A DNA stretch of 64,000 nt from Bacteroidota bacterium (GTDB lineage Bacteria; Bacteroidota; Bacteroidia; JABDFU01). Numbering within the stretch: position 1 is the stretch's first letter; the number at the start of each line of letters is the position of its first letter. The translations under genes were made by a program, and so were the position numbers. The notes under the pieces were generated by a model that did not search any database, was not told where the DNA came from, and worked only from the letters and a program-made list of their open reading frames with translations. Shown here in pieces: positions 10,258 to 18,498 of the stretch. Where the stretch lies: contig JACPDY010000023.1 in assembly GCA_016183775.1 (NCBI GenBank), positions 62,001 through 126,000 of the forward strand, in the 5' to 3' direction.

Positions 10258-10569
10258 ATCAACGAATTGTTTCTGCCTGACCGCAGGCAGGAATTTGTAC
10301 TAATTTACGAATAAAAGGTGCGTATATTTTGAAATTTTACAGTATACCATGGCTACATAAGTTTGCGGAAGACAAACTGGCCAACGCTGCTGGTATAGCC
10401 GGTTCTAATTTCGTTTGCGACGCAAACTCAATAAGTACCGGCATATTAAAGAACTAAATATACCCATGCTTGCGCATTTGCAAACCGCTTACCCCTCTCA
10501 CTTGCGCACTGGCATATACACAGAGGGGATTTTAAAGTCCTCTTTCTTTGGAGAGGATTTAGGTGAGAC
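10258..10569. other. Intergenic region with three dispersed-type palindromes
   Basis: No gene is supported in this 312-base gap between rsmI and corA. It holds CTGCCTG/CAGGCAG at 10273-10290 with a 4-base loop, a near-perfect palindrome GTTTGCGACGCAAAC at 10413-10427, and a hairpin TCCTCT/AGAGGA at 10538-10557 followed by ATTTAGGTGAG. The first resembles the stem inside the tract near 54285. The last resembles a TTTGGAGAGG-type dispersed repeat that I recall from other Bacteroidota genomes, which is memory and not a search result. Confidence 0.6.
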
Positions 10570-11238
10570 TTATTTCTTCCCTTCTACAACAATCACGATC
10601 TCGCCTTTAACAGTTTTACTCTTAAAATAATCTACCAGTTCCTGCAATGTTCCGCGTTTCGTTTCTTCAAACATTTTTGTGAGTTCACGGGAAACAGAGG
10701 CTTTGCGTTCAGGTCCAAAAGCAATGGTGAATTCTTCAAGTGCTTTTACCAATCTGAACGGAGATTCATAAAAAATCATTGTGCGTTCTTCTTCTTTTAA
10801 ATTGTTCAATTTGGTCTGGCGTCCTTTTTTCTGTGGCAGAAATCCCTCGAAACAAAAGCGCTCGCTGGGTAAACCGCTGTTCACCAATGCCGGCACAAAG
10901 GCTGTTGCCCCCGGTAAACACTCCACATCTATTCCGGCTTTCAGGCATTCACGAACGAGCAAAAACCCGGGATCGGAAATGGAAGGTGTGCCGGCATCAC
11001 TTACCAATGCTATTGTTTGCCCTGCTTTAATGCGTTCGATCACCTGTTCTACCGTTTTATGTTCGTTATGCAGGTGGTGCGATTGCAATGGTTTTTCAAT
11101 TTGATAATGGCGAAGTAAGTTGCCTGTTGTACGCGTGTCTTCAGCCAGGATCAGATCTACCTCCTTTAAAATGCGTAGTGCCCGAAGTGTTATGTCTTCG
11201 AGATTTCCGATGGGCGTGGGGATTATAAAAAGTTTCAA
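10570..11238 (-). CDS. rsmI: 16S rRNA (cytidine1402-2'-O)-methyltransferase RsmI
   Basis: RsmI 2'-O-methylates C1402 in the decoding centre of 16S rRNA using S-adenosylmethionine. Family motifs are intact: IPTPIGNLEDITLRAL at the N-terminus, EDTRTTGNLL, ALVSDAGTPSISDPG, the PGATA loop and FYESPFR. At 222 residues it is shorter than the E. coli enzyme because the C-terminal extension is missing. The start is unusual. An in-frame TGA lies two codons upstream and no ATG or GTG precedes the conserved LFIIPTPIG block, so TTG at 11236-11238 is the only usable start. That TTG lies inside a heptamer-repeat tract (11230-11257). Confidence 0.93.
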   Translation of the reverse strand: MKLFIIPTPIGNLEDITLRALRILKEVDLILAEDTRTTGNLLRHYQIEKPLQSHHLHNEHKTVEQVIERIKAGQTIALVSDAGTPSISDPGFLLVRECLKAGIDVECLPGATAFVPALVNSGLPSERFCFEGFLPQKKGRQTKLNNLKEEERTMIFYESPFRLVKALEEFTIAFGPERKASVSRELTKMFEETKRGTLQELVDYFKSKTVKGEIVIVVEGKK

Positions 11239-11257
11239 GTTTCAGGTTTCTGGTTCA
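11230..11257. repeat. Heptamer tract overlapping the rsmI start codon
   Basis: Three consecutive 7-mers of the form A(A/G)GTTTC occupy 11230-11250 and a diverged fourth follows to 11257. On the minus strand they read (T)GAAAC(T/C)T and supply the TTG start of rsmI. Seven-base phasing may continue weakly to 11284, just before the M28 peptidase stop codon. Confidence 0.75.
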
Positions 11258-11284
11258 ACACCACAAATTACGAATTTAGACAGA

Positions 11285-12508
11285 TTACTTTTGCAAGTAT
11301 TCTGTAAAATCAGTCAACAGCCTGAACACATCTTCAAATTTAGTAAGAGGCAATGTTTCCGGCTTGTCGTAAATATCATGGTAGGCTTTTATACCTCCAA
11401 GTGTGTAAATGAAAAAGCATTTGACACCATTTTCGGAAAAAAAATAGTGATCGCTGTTGGTGGCCTTGCCTCGTATTTTTATTTGAGGCAAATATTTTTT
11501 TCCCTCGTTGATCTTTACAAACTCATCAAATTCGGGTTTAAATACAGCACCGTTCACTACAGTTATACCCTCATCGCCTGTGCCAAGCAGGTCGAGGTTG
11601 ATGAGAAATTTTATTTGTTTTAACGGGAACAAAGGGTGCTCAACATAATATTTTGAGCCGAGTAAACCTGCCTCTTCCGCGCCAAAGGCCATAAATGCAA
11701 TGGAATATTCTGGCGGGTGTTGTGAGTAATAGCTGGCCAGGTTAAGCATCAGCGCGCATCCGCTGGCATTATCATTCGCGCCGGGGAAATAAATATTTTT
11801 GCCCATGTGACCCAGGTGATCGTAATGTGCTGAGAAGACAATAAAGCTGTCGGGGTATTGTGTGCCGGGGATATAGCCAATTACATTCTGTGTTGGATAA
11901 TCCCTGATCATTTTGTTTTCAATATTTATTTTCATTTTTTTTGATAATGAATCAAAGGCTGTAGTAGAGATATGTAACATTGGAATACGACTGGAAACAG
12001 TAGCGATATCCATGATAAGCTTGCCTTTTTCAATGAATAGAAGCAGGCAATTGCTGCAATCAGGAGTAATTTGTACGTTTTCCTTTATCACAAAAGCGAC
12101 GCGTGATTTTTTTCTGGAATTTGATCCTGTGAAATCCGCTGCGGAAACATTTTTAATTCCGAACGATCCTTTTTTGCCGGCACTCGTACCTCCAATTATA
12201 AAATCTTTGCCAGGCCTGAGTTGTTTTCCGTCAATTGAAACAAACATTTTACCGGGAAACGTGTTTATGTTTAATTGGAAGTTCTGGAAATAGTTTTGAC
12301 CCCAGAACTTCAACTTAAATTTTTCAAACTCTCCGGCCAGGTATTTTGCCGCGATTTTTTCCCCGTGGTTTACATACCCGCGCCCATGCATGGAAGGGGA
12401 AGCAAGAGTATCAACAATCTTGCGGGCATACTTAATATCCTGGGAAGAAAGAATCTGAAGTAAGAAGTAAAAAGTAAGAAGACAGAAGTACCTTGGGAAG
12501 AATTTCAT
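11285..12508 (-). CDS. Secreted M28-family metallopeptidase
   Basis: This is a 407-residue zinc aminopeptidase-type enzyme with an N-terminal signal peptide of about 22 residues. The M28 metal ligands are visible: H228 (AHYDHLG), D246 (GANDNASG), the catalytic and ligand Glu pair E278/E279 (GAEEAGLLG), D306 (NLDLLG) and H354 (NSDHYFF). The family cleaves N-terminal residues from peptides, usually in the periplasm or outside the cell. The signal peptide's hydrophobic core (residues about 6-20) is encoded by a heptamer tract, AAGTAAG-type words at 12451-12492. The peptidase domain shows no truncation. Confidence 0.93.
   Translation of the reverse strand: MKFFPRYFCLLTFYFLLQILSSQDIKYARKIVDTLASPSMHGRGYVNHGEKIAAKYLAGEFEKFKLKFWGQNYFQNFQLNINTFPGKMFVSIDGKQLRPGKDFIIGGTSAGKKGSFGIKNVSAADFTGSNSRKKSRVAFVIKENVQITPDCSNCLLLFIEKGKLIMDIATVSSRIPMLHISTTAFDSLSKKMKINIENKMIRDYPTQNVIGYIPGTQYPDSFIVFSAHYDHLGHMGKNIYFPGANDNASGCALMLNLASYYSQHPPEYSIAFMAFGAEEAGLLGSKYYVEHPLFPLKQIKFLINLDLLGTGDEGITVVNGAVFKPEFDEFVKINEGKKYLPQIKIRGKATNSDHYFFSENGVKCFFIYTLGGIKAYHDIYDKPETLPLTKFEDVFRLLTDFTEYLQK
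12451..12492. repeat. Heptamer tract inside the M28 signal-peptide coding region
   Basis: Six consecutive 7-mers fill this segment. Four of them begin AAGTA (AAGTAAG occurs twice, then AAGTAAA and AAGTACC). On the coding strand they give Thr/Tyr/Phe/Leu codons that form the hydrophobic core of the signal peptide. The segment stays in frame with the conserved peptidase downstream. Confidence 0.75.
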
Positions 12509-12561
12509 TCTGATGGTGTAGTTATTCGGTACAGTTCATTGATAAACATAAACTACCTGAA

Positions 12562-12616
12562 TAACTTAGTAACTCATTAACTTAATAACCCATAACTAAT
12601 AACTCATTAACCAAAC
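12562..12616. repeat. Octamer tract between the M28 peptidase and the next gene
   Basis: A run of TAACnnnn words (TAACTTAG, TAACTCAT, TAACTTAA, TAACCCAT) with one 7-base slip reaches to within two bases of the stop codon at 12619. The same words occur as the reverse complement at 8283-8314, so the two sites are copies of one element type. Confidence 0.75.
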
Positions 12617-12618
12617 AA

Positions 12619-13185
12619 CTACTTCAATTTCCGCTTAACAATGTTCATAAATTTTTCAACCACCAGATCATCATCTTTCCACTTGTAAATTTCTTTGATG
12701 CTGTTTAAGAACGATTCGGCTTCAGTAAATGAGGTATAATTATTCAATTGGTTAACGGCTGCTGTATATTCATTCGTAATGCCTTCAAACAGTTCATTTA
12801 TAAATTGAAATTTTTCATTGATACCAATAGCAGTATGGATATCAGCAATGGCATCGACCTTTTTATCAGTTATTTTTTCCGCTTTTTGAGCAACTTGCAT
12901 TACGGGTTTTGGGCTGATGGCTGCTCCAAACAGATCGGTTTGAACATTAGGTGTAGCAGAGGTTTCAGGATCTGCTGCCGGGGTTTTATGATCCCTGGCA
13001 CCATCATGACTTTTTTCATTCAGGAAATGAAGAATTATAGCTTTTTGATGCAGTTTTTCGATCTTGTTTACAATTGTTTCGAGTTCAAGCTGTGGTATAT
13101 GATCGTGATCGAGGGCATTATCAAAATGTTCTTTGATGTTAGCGATAAGGTTTTCAATATCTTTCCTGATTTGATTTTTATCCAT
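12619..13185 (-). CDS. Conserved Bacteroidota protein of unknown function
   Basis: This is a 188-residue cytoplasmic protein without signal peptide or membrane segment. The N-terminal 70 residues are charged and helical. A low-complexity linker (about 70-95) follows. The C-terminal part contains IADIHTAIGINEKFQFINELFEG and continues into a helical tail. I recognise this IGINxKFxFINELF pattern as recurring in uncharacterised Bacteroidota proteins, but I know of no assigned role. The upstream neighbour is divergent (MmcQ/YjbR-type). Confidence 0.75.
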   Translation of the reverse strand: MDKNQIRKDIENLIANIKEHFDNALDHDHIPQLELETIVNKIEKLHQKAIILHFLNEKSHDGARDHKTPAADPETSATPNVQTDLFGAAISPKPVMQVAQKAEKITDKKVDAIADIHTAIGINEKFQFINELFEGITNEYTAAVNQLNNYTSFTEAESFLNSIKEIYKWKDDDLVVEKFMNIVKRKLK

Positions 13186-13240
13186 AGTTTAGAACTGAAA
13201 TTATACAGCTAAATATACAATTTTTTTCAGGGTTATCACA

Positions 13241-13603
13241 ATGAACATTGAGGAGATACATAATTACTGCATGGACAAAAGAGAAGTGACGGAAGGAATG
13301 CCTTTTGGTGATTCGGTAGTTGTATATAAGGTAGCGGGGAAAGTGTTTTTACTTGTGAGTCTGGATGAAACTCCTTTGCAATTTAATGCCAAATGCGATC
13401 CTGCAAAAGCCATTGAGTTGCGTGAGCAATATGATTGTGTTCACCCTGGCTACCATATGAATAAAAAGCACTGGAATACGATAAAAGTCGACGGATCGGT
13501 AAGTGATAAATTATTAATGGCATGGATCGATCATTCGTATGATATGGTTGTAACTGGACTTTCCAAAAAAGATAGAATGAAGCTGCAGGATGCCGGACAA
13601 TAA
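13241..13603 (+). CDS. MmcQ/YjbR-family protein
   Basis: The 120-residue protein matches the MmcQ/YjbR family (double-wing, CyaY-like fold): MPFGDSVVVYKVAGKVF near the N-terminus, then LQFNAKCDP, and the HPGYHMNKKHWNTI block. Members have been proposed to bind DNA, but no specific role is established. It is a single gene, divergent from the gene at 12619-13185, and the 55-base gap must hold both promoters. Confidence 0.88.
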   Translation: MNIEEIHNYCMDKREVTEGMPFGDSVVVYKVAGKVFLLVSLDETPLQFNAKCDPAKAIELREQYDCVHPGYHMNKKHWNTIKVDGSVSDKLLMAWIDHSYDMVVTGLSKKDRMKLQDAGQ

Positions 13604-13670
13604 GAACAGGGACTTCATATTATCGTTACTATCCTGCGTGCTTCATTCAGTATCTTAAACTGCATTTTCT

Positions 13671-13921
13671 CTATGCCATTCTCCAATGCGACGGTACCCA
13701 ACGGGCTTGCCCGTAACGGTTATATCTCCAATGGCCCTCTATCCATACCCTGTGTGGACGGCATGCGCTGCGATAAACAGGACCTGGTATGATAACGGGG
13801 TGCGGAGTGACAATAACTCCCAGGTGCGGCCTGCAATGCCTGTGACGTTGTGCATTAGCGTTTTTACAGTTGCTGTGCCAAGCATTAAGCCCAATATCAG
13901 CATTAAAATTTTTGCTTTCAT
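13671..13921 (-). pseudogene. Frameshifted small secreted protein, YXWGXW/WVPGHW-type repeat
   Basis: The ATG at 13919-13921 opens a good signal peptide (MKAKILMLILGLMLGTATVK). In that frame the chain then becomes nonsense-like and stops near 13739. In another frame of the same strand the sequence gives ANAQRHRH, then VIVTPHPVIIPGPVYR, then VWIEGHWRYNRYGQARW and PSHWRMA, ending at the TAG at 13671-13673. That is the usual pattern of small Bacteroidota periplasmic proteins rich in W-x-G-H-W motifs. One extra A in the AAAAA run near 13880 would fuse the two frames and restore an ANAQ signal-peptidase site. The gene is therefore either a one-base-deletion pseudogene or a sequencing error in a homopolymer. 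Confidence 0.75.
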
Positions 13922-13974
13922 ATGTATTGCTCTTTATTGTGTTCTGATTATTAGACGCAAAATGAAAGCCAGGG

Positions 13975-14007
13975 TTTAATGGTTCATCAACAAATTTTTT
14001 ACCTTTA
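13975..14007 (+). promoter_or_regulatory. Candidate Bacteroidota promoter for the DUF502 gene
   Basis: TTTA at 13975-13978, a 21-base spacer and TACCTTTA at 14000-14007 resemble the Bacteroidota -33/-7 boxes (TTTG and TAnnTTTG), with one mismatch in each. The ATG lies 25 bases downstream of the -7 box. Confidence 0.45.
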
Positions 14008-14032
14008 CTATCGTTGATATAGTGATGTAAAA

Positions 14033-14626
14033 ATGAAAAGAATAGTTCGATATTTTATACAAGGTATATTAACCGCAGCGCCGCTGTTCATTACCTTTTA
14101 CATAATGGCTCTTTTGTTCAATAAAGTGGGTTCTGTACTGCATGAACTGGGAATTACGATCCATCCCTATATTGATTCTTTAATTGGCTTTTTTGGCGTT
14201 ATTGTCCTCGTTATTTTGATTGGGATATTAGCTTCCAGCCTGGTGTTCCAATCCATTATGCTGGTGATCGACCGTACTCTTGTGCGCACCTCTTTTATAA
14301 AAACAATCTATTCCTCTGTTAAGGATCTGCTTTCGGCATTTTTGGGCAGCAAAAAGAAATTCGATAAGCCGGTATTAGTGCTTGTTAATAAGGAAACGGG
14401 TAACCAGCAGCTTGGTTTTATCACACAAACCGACCTGAAGTACCTGTCGATCTCCGAAGGCAAGGTGGCGGTGTATATGCCCCATTCTTATGCTTTTTCG
14501 GGGGTTTTATTGATAGCGCCTAAAGAAAATGTAACTCCGCTAAATGCCGGATCGTCCGAAGTAATGAAGTTTATTGTTTCGGGCGGAGTTACAGATATAG
14601 ATGACCATAATCAACAAACAAAATAA
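14033..14626 (+). CDS. DUF502 inner-membrane protein
   Basis: The 197-residue protein has two N-terminal membrane helices (about 8-30 and 50-85) and a soluble C-terminal domain with the DUF502 pattern: GILTAAPLFITFYI, SFIKTIYSSVKDLLSAF, a GFIT strand and VAVYMPHSYAFSG. The family is widespread and its molecular role is unknown. The next gene begins three bases after its stop, so the two are co-transcribed. Confidence 0.88.
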   Translation: MKRIVRYFIQGILTAAPLFITFYIMALLFNKVGSVLHELGITIHPYIDSLIGFFGVIVLVILIGILASSLVFQSIMLVIDRTLVRTSFIKTIYSSVKDLLSAFLGSKKKFDKPVLVLVNKETGNQQLGFITQTDLKYLSISEGKVAVYMPHSYAFSGVLLIAPKENVTPLNAGSSEVMKFIVSGGVTDIDDHNQQTK

Positions 14627-14629
14627 ACC

Positions 14630-15274
14630 ATGCGAAAACTACTGATCACCTTGTTAAGTGTAATGACGCTTACAGAACTTATTGCACAAAAAGTTACGGT
14701 TAAAGAATCGGGCGATGCACTTGTAACCACCATTTATGAAACCGAACAGGATGATATAACCAAAGACTGGAAATCGTTAATGAAAAAGTACGATGCCAGA
14801 GTTGACGTAAGCAAAAATAAAATAGAGGCGAAAGATGCTGACATAAAGAGCTTGTCGAGCGGAAAATTTAATGTGACCGCAACCATGGAAAAAATAAAAG
14901 ACGGGGAAGTTAAATTGGTTGTAGTGTTTGATCCTATTGCTACAGCCGAATCAAAAACTCCGGATCGTTCATCGTACATGAGCGGGGCGAAAGATATTGT
15001 GAAAGACTTCGCCTACAAGCGCAGCAGTGAATCGGTTGGCGAGCAGGTAAAAGACGCGCAAAAGGCATTTGACAAACTCGAAAAGCTGCGCGATGGCCTG
15101 GTGAAGGAAAATGAGAACCTGGCCGGTGATATTGAAAAATACAAGAAAAAAATAACCGATGCCGAGCGCGATATTGAAGTGAACAAAAGTAAAATAGAGG
15201 ACAAGAAAAAGGAAGTTGAGGCCCAGAAGAAAGTGCTGGAGGCGATTAGTGATAAGCAGAAGGAGTTGAATTAA
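14630..15274 (+). CDS. Exported coiled-coil protein of unknown function
   Basis: This 214-residue protein has a signal peptide (MRKLLITLLSVMTLTELIA, cleavage before QKV). A small beta-rich region (20-110) follows with VTVKESGDALVTTIYE and FNVTATMEKIKDGEVKLVVVFD, then a long charged coiled coil (about 135-214) with repeated E/K/D heptads. It probably resides in the periplasm. No known domain is recognised. It sits directly behind the DUF502 membrane protein, so a shared envelope role is possible, but that is inference. Confidence 0.75.
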   Translation: MRKLLITLLSVMTLTELIAQKVTVKESGDALVTTIYETEQDDITKDWKSLMKKYDARVDVSKNKIEAKDADIKSLSSGKFNVTATMEKIKDGEVKLVVVFDPIATAESKTPDRSSYMSGAKDIVKDFAYKRSSESVGEQVKDAQKAFDKLEKLRDGLVKENENLAGDIEKYKKKITDAERDIEVNKSKIEDKKKEVEAQKKVLEAISDKQKELN

Positions 15275-15398
15275 TTGTTTAAGTAATTGATATGCGCTGT
15301 GAAGTATCGCTTTATCACTCCAAATGGATTTAGCGTGCATAATAAAAGATATGAGAAAATAATTTTAATTTAAATTGGCACGAAACAGTTAATATCAA

Positions 15399-18284
15399 TC
15401 ATTCTACTACAACTTTTTTACTCAACAATCTATCATTACCCGATGCCCTTATTAAATAAACACCGCGCGGCAGGGGTTCACTGCTTTCGATCAGAAACTC
15501 TGTTTGGCCGCTATCTGAGGTCATCAAAACTTTTGAATAAAATTCTTTGCCCATTAGATCATATAACACAACCAACACAGGGACTTCCTGCCTCAGACCT
15601 GAAAGTGTAAGAGCGTATTTATCATTATCGGATAGCTTTACAGGGTTTGGATAAACCGAAAATTCAGCTTTACTGTTAGACTTAAAATCTACAGGTATTA
15701 TGTTTGAATACGAGTATTTTCCATCGAAATCAGTTTGCTTGAGCCTGTAATATGAGGTGCCATTGTATGCCCTCTCATCAACTGCGGAATAACTTAATTT
15801 ATGGCTGCTGTTTCCGGCACCTTTAACAATAGCAAATGATTCGAAATTTATTCCGTCTTTTGATCTTTCCACAGTAAAATAATCATTATTGGTTTCGCTG
15901 GCGGTCACCCATGAAGTAAAAACTTTTCCATCAGAACCTGTTGCATTAAATGAGACCAATTCTATCGGCAACAGGGTATTTGTAAACTTAAATATGGTAC
16001 CGATATTCCCTGTTCCTCCCGTGTTTGTCATTCCATATAGATAATGATTATAAAAAGTTACTTCGCTATACGGATAACGGCCATTTGCGGTACCATCAAA
16101 ATCGAATAATTTAGTATAGCCTCCTCCCCCGAGGTCGTACTGAAAAAGTACACCATAAGCACTCGTTCCTCCTAGCTGGGTCATTCCATACAAAACATTT
16201 CCTACCAAAGTAAATGATCCCATTGGAGTAGAGCCATCGGCAGCGCCGGTAAAATCATATAGTTTTGAGTATTGTGAACCAATTGCCTGGGTAAGATCCA
16301 GTTTAAAAATACAGCCAATATTTGAAACTCCACCTAACTGCGTCATTCCGTATAAGTTTGTGCCATTCAGCAGTAGTGTTCCCCAAGGATTAGCTCCGAT
16401 AGCAACTCCTGCAGTCCCTGTAAAATCGAGTAACTTGGTATATTGTGAACCGATAGGTTGGGTAAGGTCAAGCTGAAAAACAGAACCCTTTGCTGAGGCT
16501 CCGCCATTAAGTGTCATTCCATATAACTTAGTTCCTGAAATTGTTAACGCACCTCGCGGATTGCTGCCATTAGCGGCCCCGGTAAAATCAAGCAATTTCG
16601 TATATTGTGAGCCTACTGGCTGTGTAAGATCCATTTGAAATACACACCCCAGGTTACTGGTCCCGCCATCATAAGCCATTCCATATAACATACTCCCCGA
16701 ACGTATCAATGAACCCCGACAACTGCTGCCATTCATAGTCCCCGTATTACCATTAAAATCAAGCAATACCGTGTAACCGGTACCATCAGTATTTACCTGG
16801 AATATAACACCCTTCCCATTAGCTCCACCAAACCGGGTGGTGCCATACAAAATGGTTCCATCCGCGGAAGGAGTTAACGTTGTAAGCGAACCACTTCCGG
16901 GTGCAGCTCCGGTATTACCCGTAAAATCGAGAAGATTGGTATACACTCCACTCGCCGGATCGTACTTAAAAATACACCCTGCCGCGTTCGAGCCACTGCT
17001 ATTTGTAACGCCATAAAACACATTTCCAACCAATGTTAAAGCTCCAAAAGGGCTGCTTCCATTAGGTGCCTTGTTAAAGTCGAGTAATTTGATATAACCG
17101 GTACCATCCGTATTCATTTTTGCAAGAGTGCCCTGATTGCTCGCTCCTCCGATAGCTGTTATCCAGAATAACTCGGTTCCAATAAGCTTTACAGAGCCCC
17201 ATATCCAGTTCCCTTCTGAAACGCTTGCTACCAGATCATGAAGGCTTGTGAACTCTGATCCCGGAGCTGCTCCAAGATCATACTTAAAAACAGTACCTCC
17301 ATTACCCGAACTTTGGAAAGCTCCGCCATAATTTGTGGTACCATATAATACGTTTCCTGAAACCTGGAAATGACACAAACTCCGGTCTGGTCCAGGTGGT
17401 CCTGTAAACTCTTTTAGAATGGTATAACTGCCACCGGTAGTATCAATTGAAAAAATTACTCCAACACCTGAAGCTCCTCCAAAATAAGTTGATCCATATA
17501 ATGTATTTCCTATTAAAACAACTCCACCATTTGGATTGGACCCAAGTGCAGATGTCTGATCATGTAATTTGGTAAATCCGGTTCCATCGGTTAATATTTT
17601 GTAAACAACACCTAAGCCGGAAGTTCCTCCATTATAGGTTGTTCCAAATAACGTACTGCCATAAATAGCTAATGTGCCAATTGGCCCCTTACCATTAGTG
17701 TTATCAAAGTCCCGCAGTTTTGTATATCCTCCTCCACCCAGATCATACTTGTATAAAGTTCCGTTATTTGTGGCACCCCCTGTATAAGTAACTCCGTAAA
17801 GTACGTTCCCCGAAATTATCATTTGTGTCCAACAATTCCGTCCTTCGAAATTCGGGGTGTTATTATTGAAATTATACAATACCGTATATCCCGTACCGTC
17901 CGTGTTAACCTGGAAAATAGTACCATGTCCGATAGTGCCACCTGAAGTAGTTGCTCCATACAATATGCTTCCCGAAATGGCTAAACCTGAGTTACAGCTT
18001 CCGCCATCCGTTGTTCCATTAAAATCATATAAACACAAATATGATGTACCATCTGTTTTTATCCTGTAAATACCTCCGGCTCCATACACGCCCCCGGATG
18101 AAGCGGTTCCATACAAATAGGTCCCATCTGTAACCAGCTCACCATACCTGGGAGCCTTTAAATAATTGTCTGCCTGAAAATCATACACCTTTGTAAATTG
18201 GGCGGATGCATTATAGGATATGCTACCAAAGATAAAAAGGCAACAAAAAAAATGAATACCAGCACCAAAATTCATTTTCTTCAT
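15399..18284 (-). CDS. T9SS-secreted GloVer tandem-repeat protein
   Basis: This exported protein is built from about 14 tandem copies of the TIGR03803 'GloVer' repeat (core LYGMTxxGGxSxxGxIF), each joined by a strand such as YTKLLDFTG. After the repeats comes a domain with SYYRLKQTDFDGKYSYS, then a T9SS type A sorting domain (SVYPNPVKLSDND, ending LLSKKVVVE). The frame is open further upstream, but the start chosen is the ATG at 18282-18284, because it opens the signal peptide (MKKMNFGAG, ending ASAQ). An ATG at 18308 is a less likely alternative. The repeats probably form a beta-propeller. The substrate or ligand is unknown. Confidence 0.9.
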   Translation of the reverse strand: MKKMNFGAGIHFFCCLFIFGSISYNASAQFTKVYDFQADNYLKAPRYGELVTDGTYLYGTASSGGVYGAGGIYRIKTDGTSYLCLYDFNGTTDGGSCNSGLAISGSILYGATTSGGTIGHGTIFQVNTDGTGYTVLYNFNNNTPNFEGRNCWTQMIISGNVLYGVTYTGGATNNGTLYKYDLGGGGYTKLRDFDNTNGKGPIGTLAIYGSTLFGTTYNGGTSGLGVVYKILTDGTGFTKLHDQTSALGSNPNGGVVLIGNTLYGSTYFGGASGVGVIFSIDTTGGSYTILKEFTGPPGPDRSLCHFQVSGNVLYGTTNYGGAFQSSGNGGTVFKYDLGAAPGSEFTSLHDLVASVSEGNWIWGSVKLIGTELFWITAIGGASNQGTLAKMNTDGTGYIKLLDFNKAPNGSSPFGALTLVGNVFYGVTNSSGSNAAGCIFKYDPASGVYTNLLDFTGNTGAAPGSGSLTTLTPSADGTILYGTTRFGGANGKGVIFQVNTDGTGYTVLLDFNGNTGTMNGSSCRGSLIRSGSMLYGMAYDGGTSNLGCVFQMDLTQPVGSQYTKLLDFTGAANGSNPRGALTISGTKLYGMTLNGGASAKGSVFQLDLTQPIGSQYTKLLDFTGTAGVAIGANPWGTLLLNGTNLYGMTQLGGVSNIGCIFKLDLTQAIGSQYSKLYDFTGAADGSTPMGSFTLVGNVLYGMTQLGGTSAYGVLFQYDLGGGGYTKLFDFDGTANGRYPYSEVTFYNHYLYGMTNTGGTGNIGTIFKFTNTLLPIELVSFNATGSDGKVFTSWVTASETNNDYFTVERSKDGINFESFAIVKGAGNSSHKLSYSAVDERAYNGTSYYRLKQTDFDGKYSYSNIIPVDFKSNSKAEFSVYPNPVKLSDNDKYALTLSGLRQEVPVLVVLYDLMGKEFYSKVLMTSDSGQTEFLIESSEPLPRGVYLIRASGNDRLLSKKVVVE

Positions 18285-18498
18285 AGTATTCGCAATTTTC
18301 AAGTTCATAAACCACTTGTTATACGATTCGGCCAATAATATAGTTTCATTAAACAATGGTATTTTCCTGGCTTCCTTGTTGGAATCCATCATATTATTGT
18401 TCGTCTTTTGCTTGTTTTTCACAATGTCGAATAATAATACGGCGCAAAAGCGATATTTGGGGAGACTTATACTTGAGTCCAACTTCGGACAATTGCAC

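Noticed and set aside
10415-10630. Plus-strand reading frame of 71 codons
   Set aside because: It overlaps rsmI on the other strand and crosses the palindromes; it has no protein-like pattern.
13686-13979. Plus-strand frame of 97 codons
   Set aside because: It is antisense to the frameshifted secreted-protein gene, whose minus-strand translation is far more protein-like.
15399-18284. Tandem DNA repeat or satellite
   Set aside because: The periodicity reflects GloVer protein repeats at codon level; the DNA copies are diverged.
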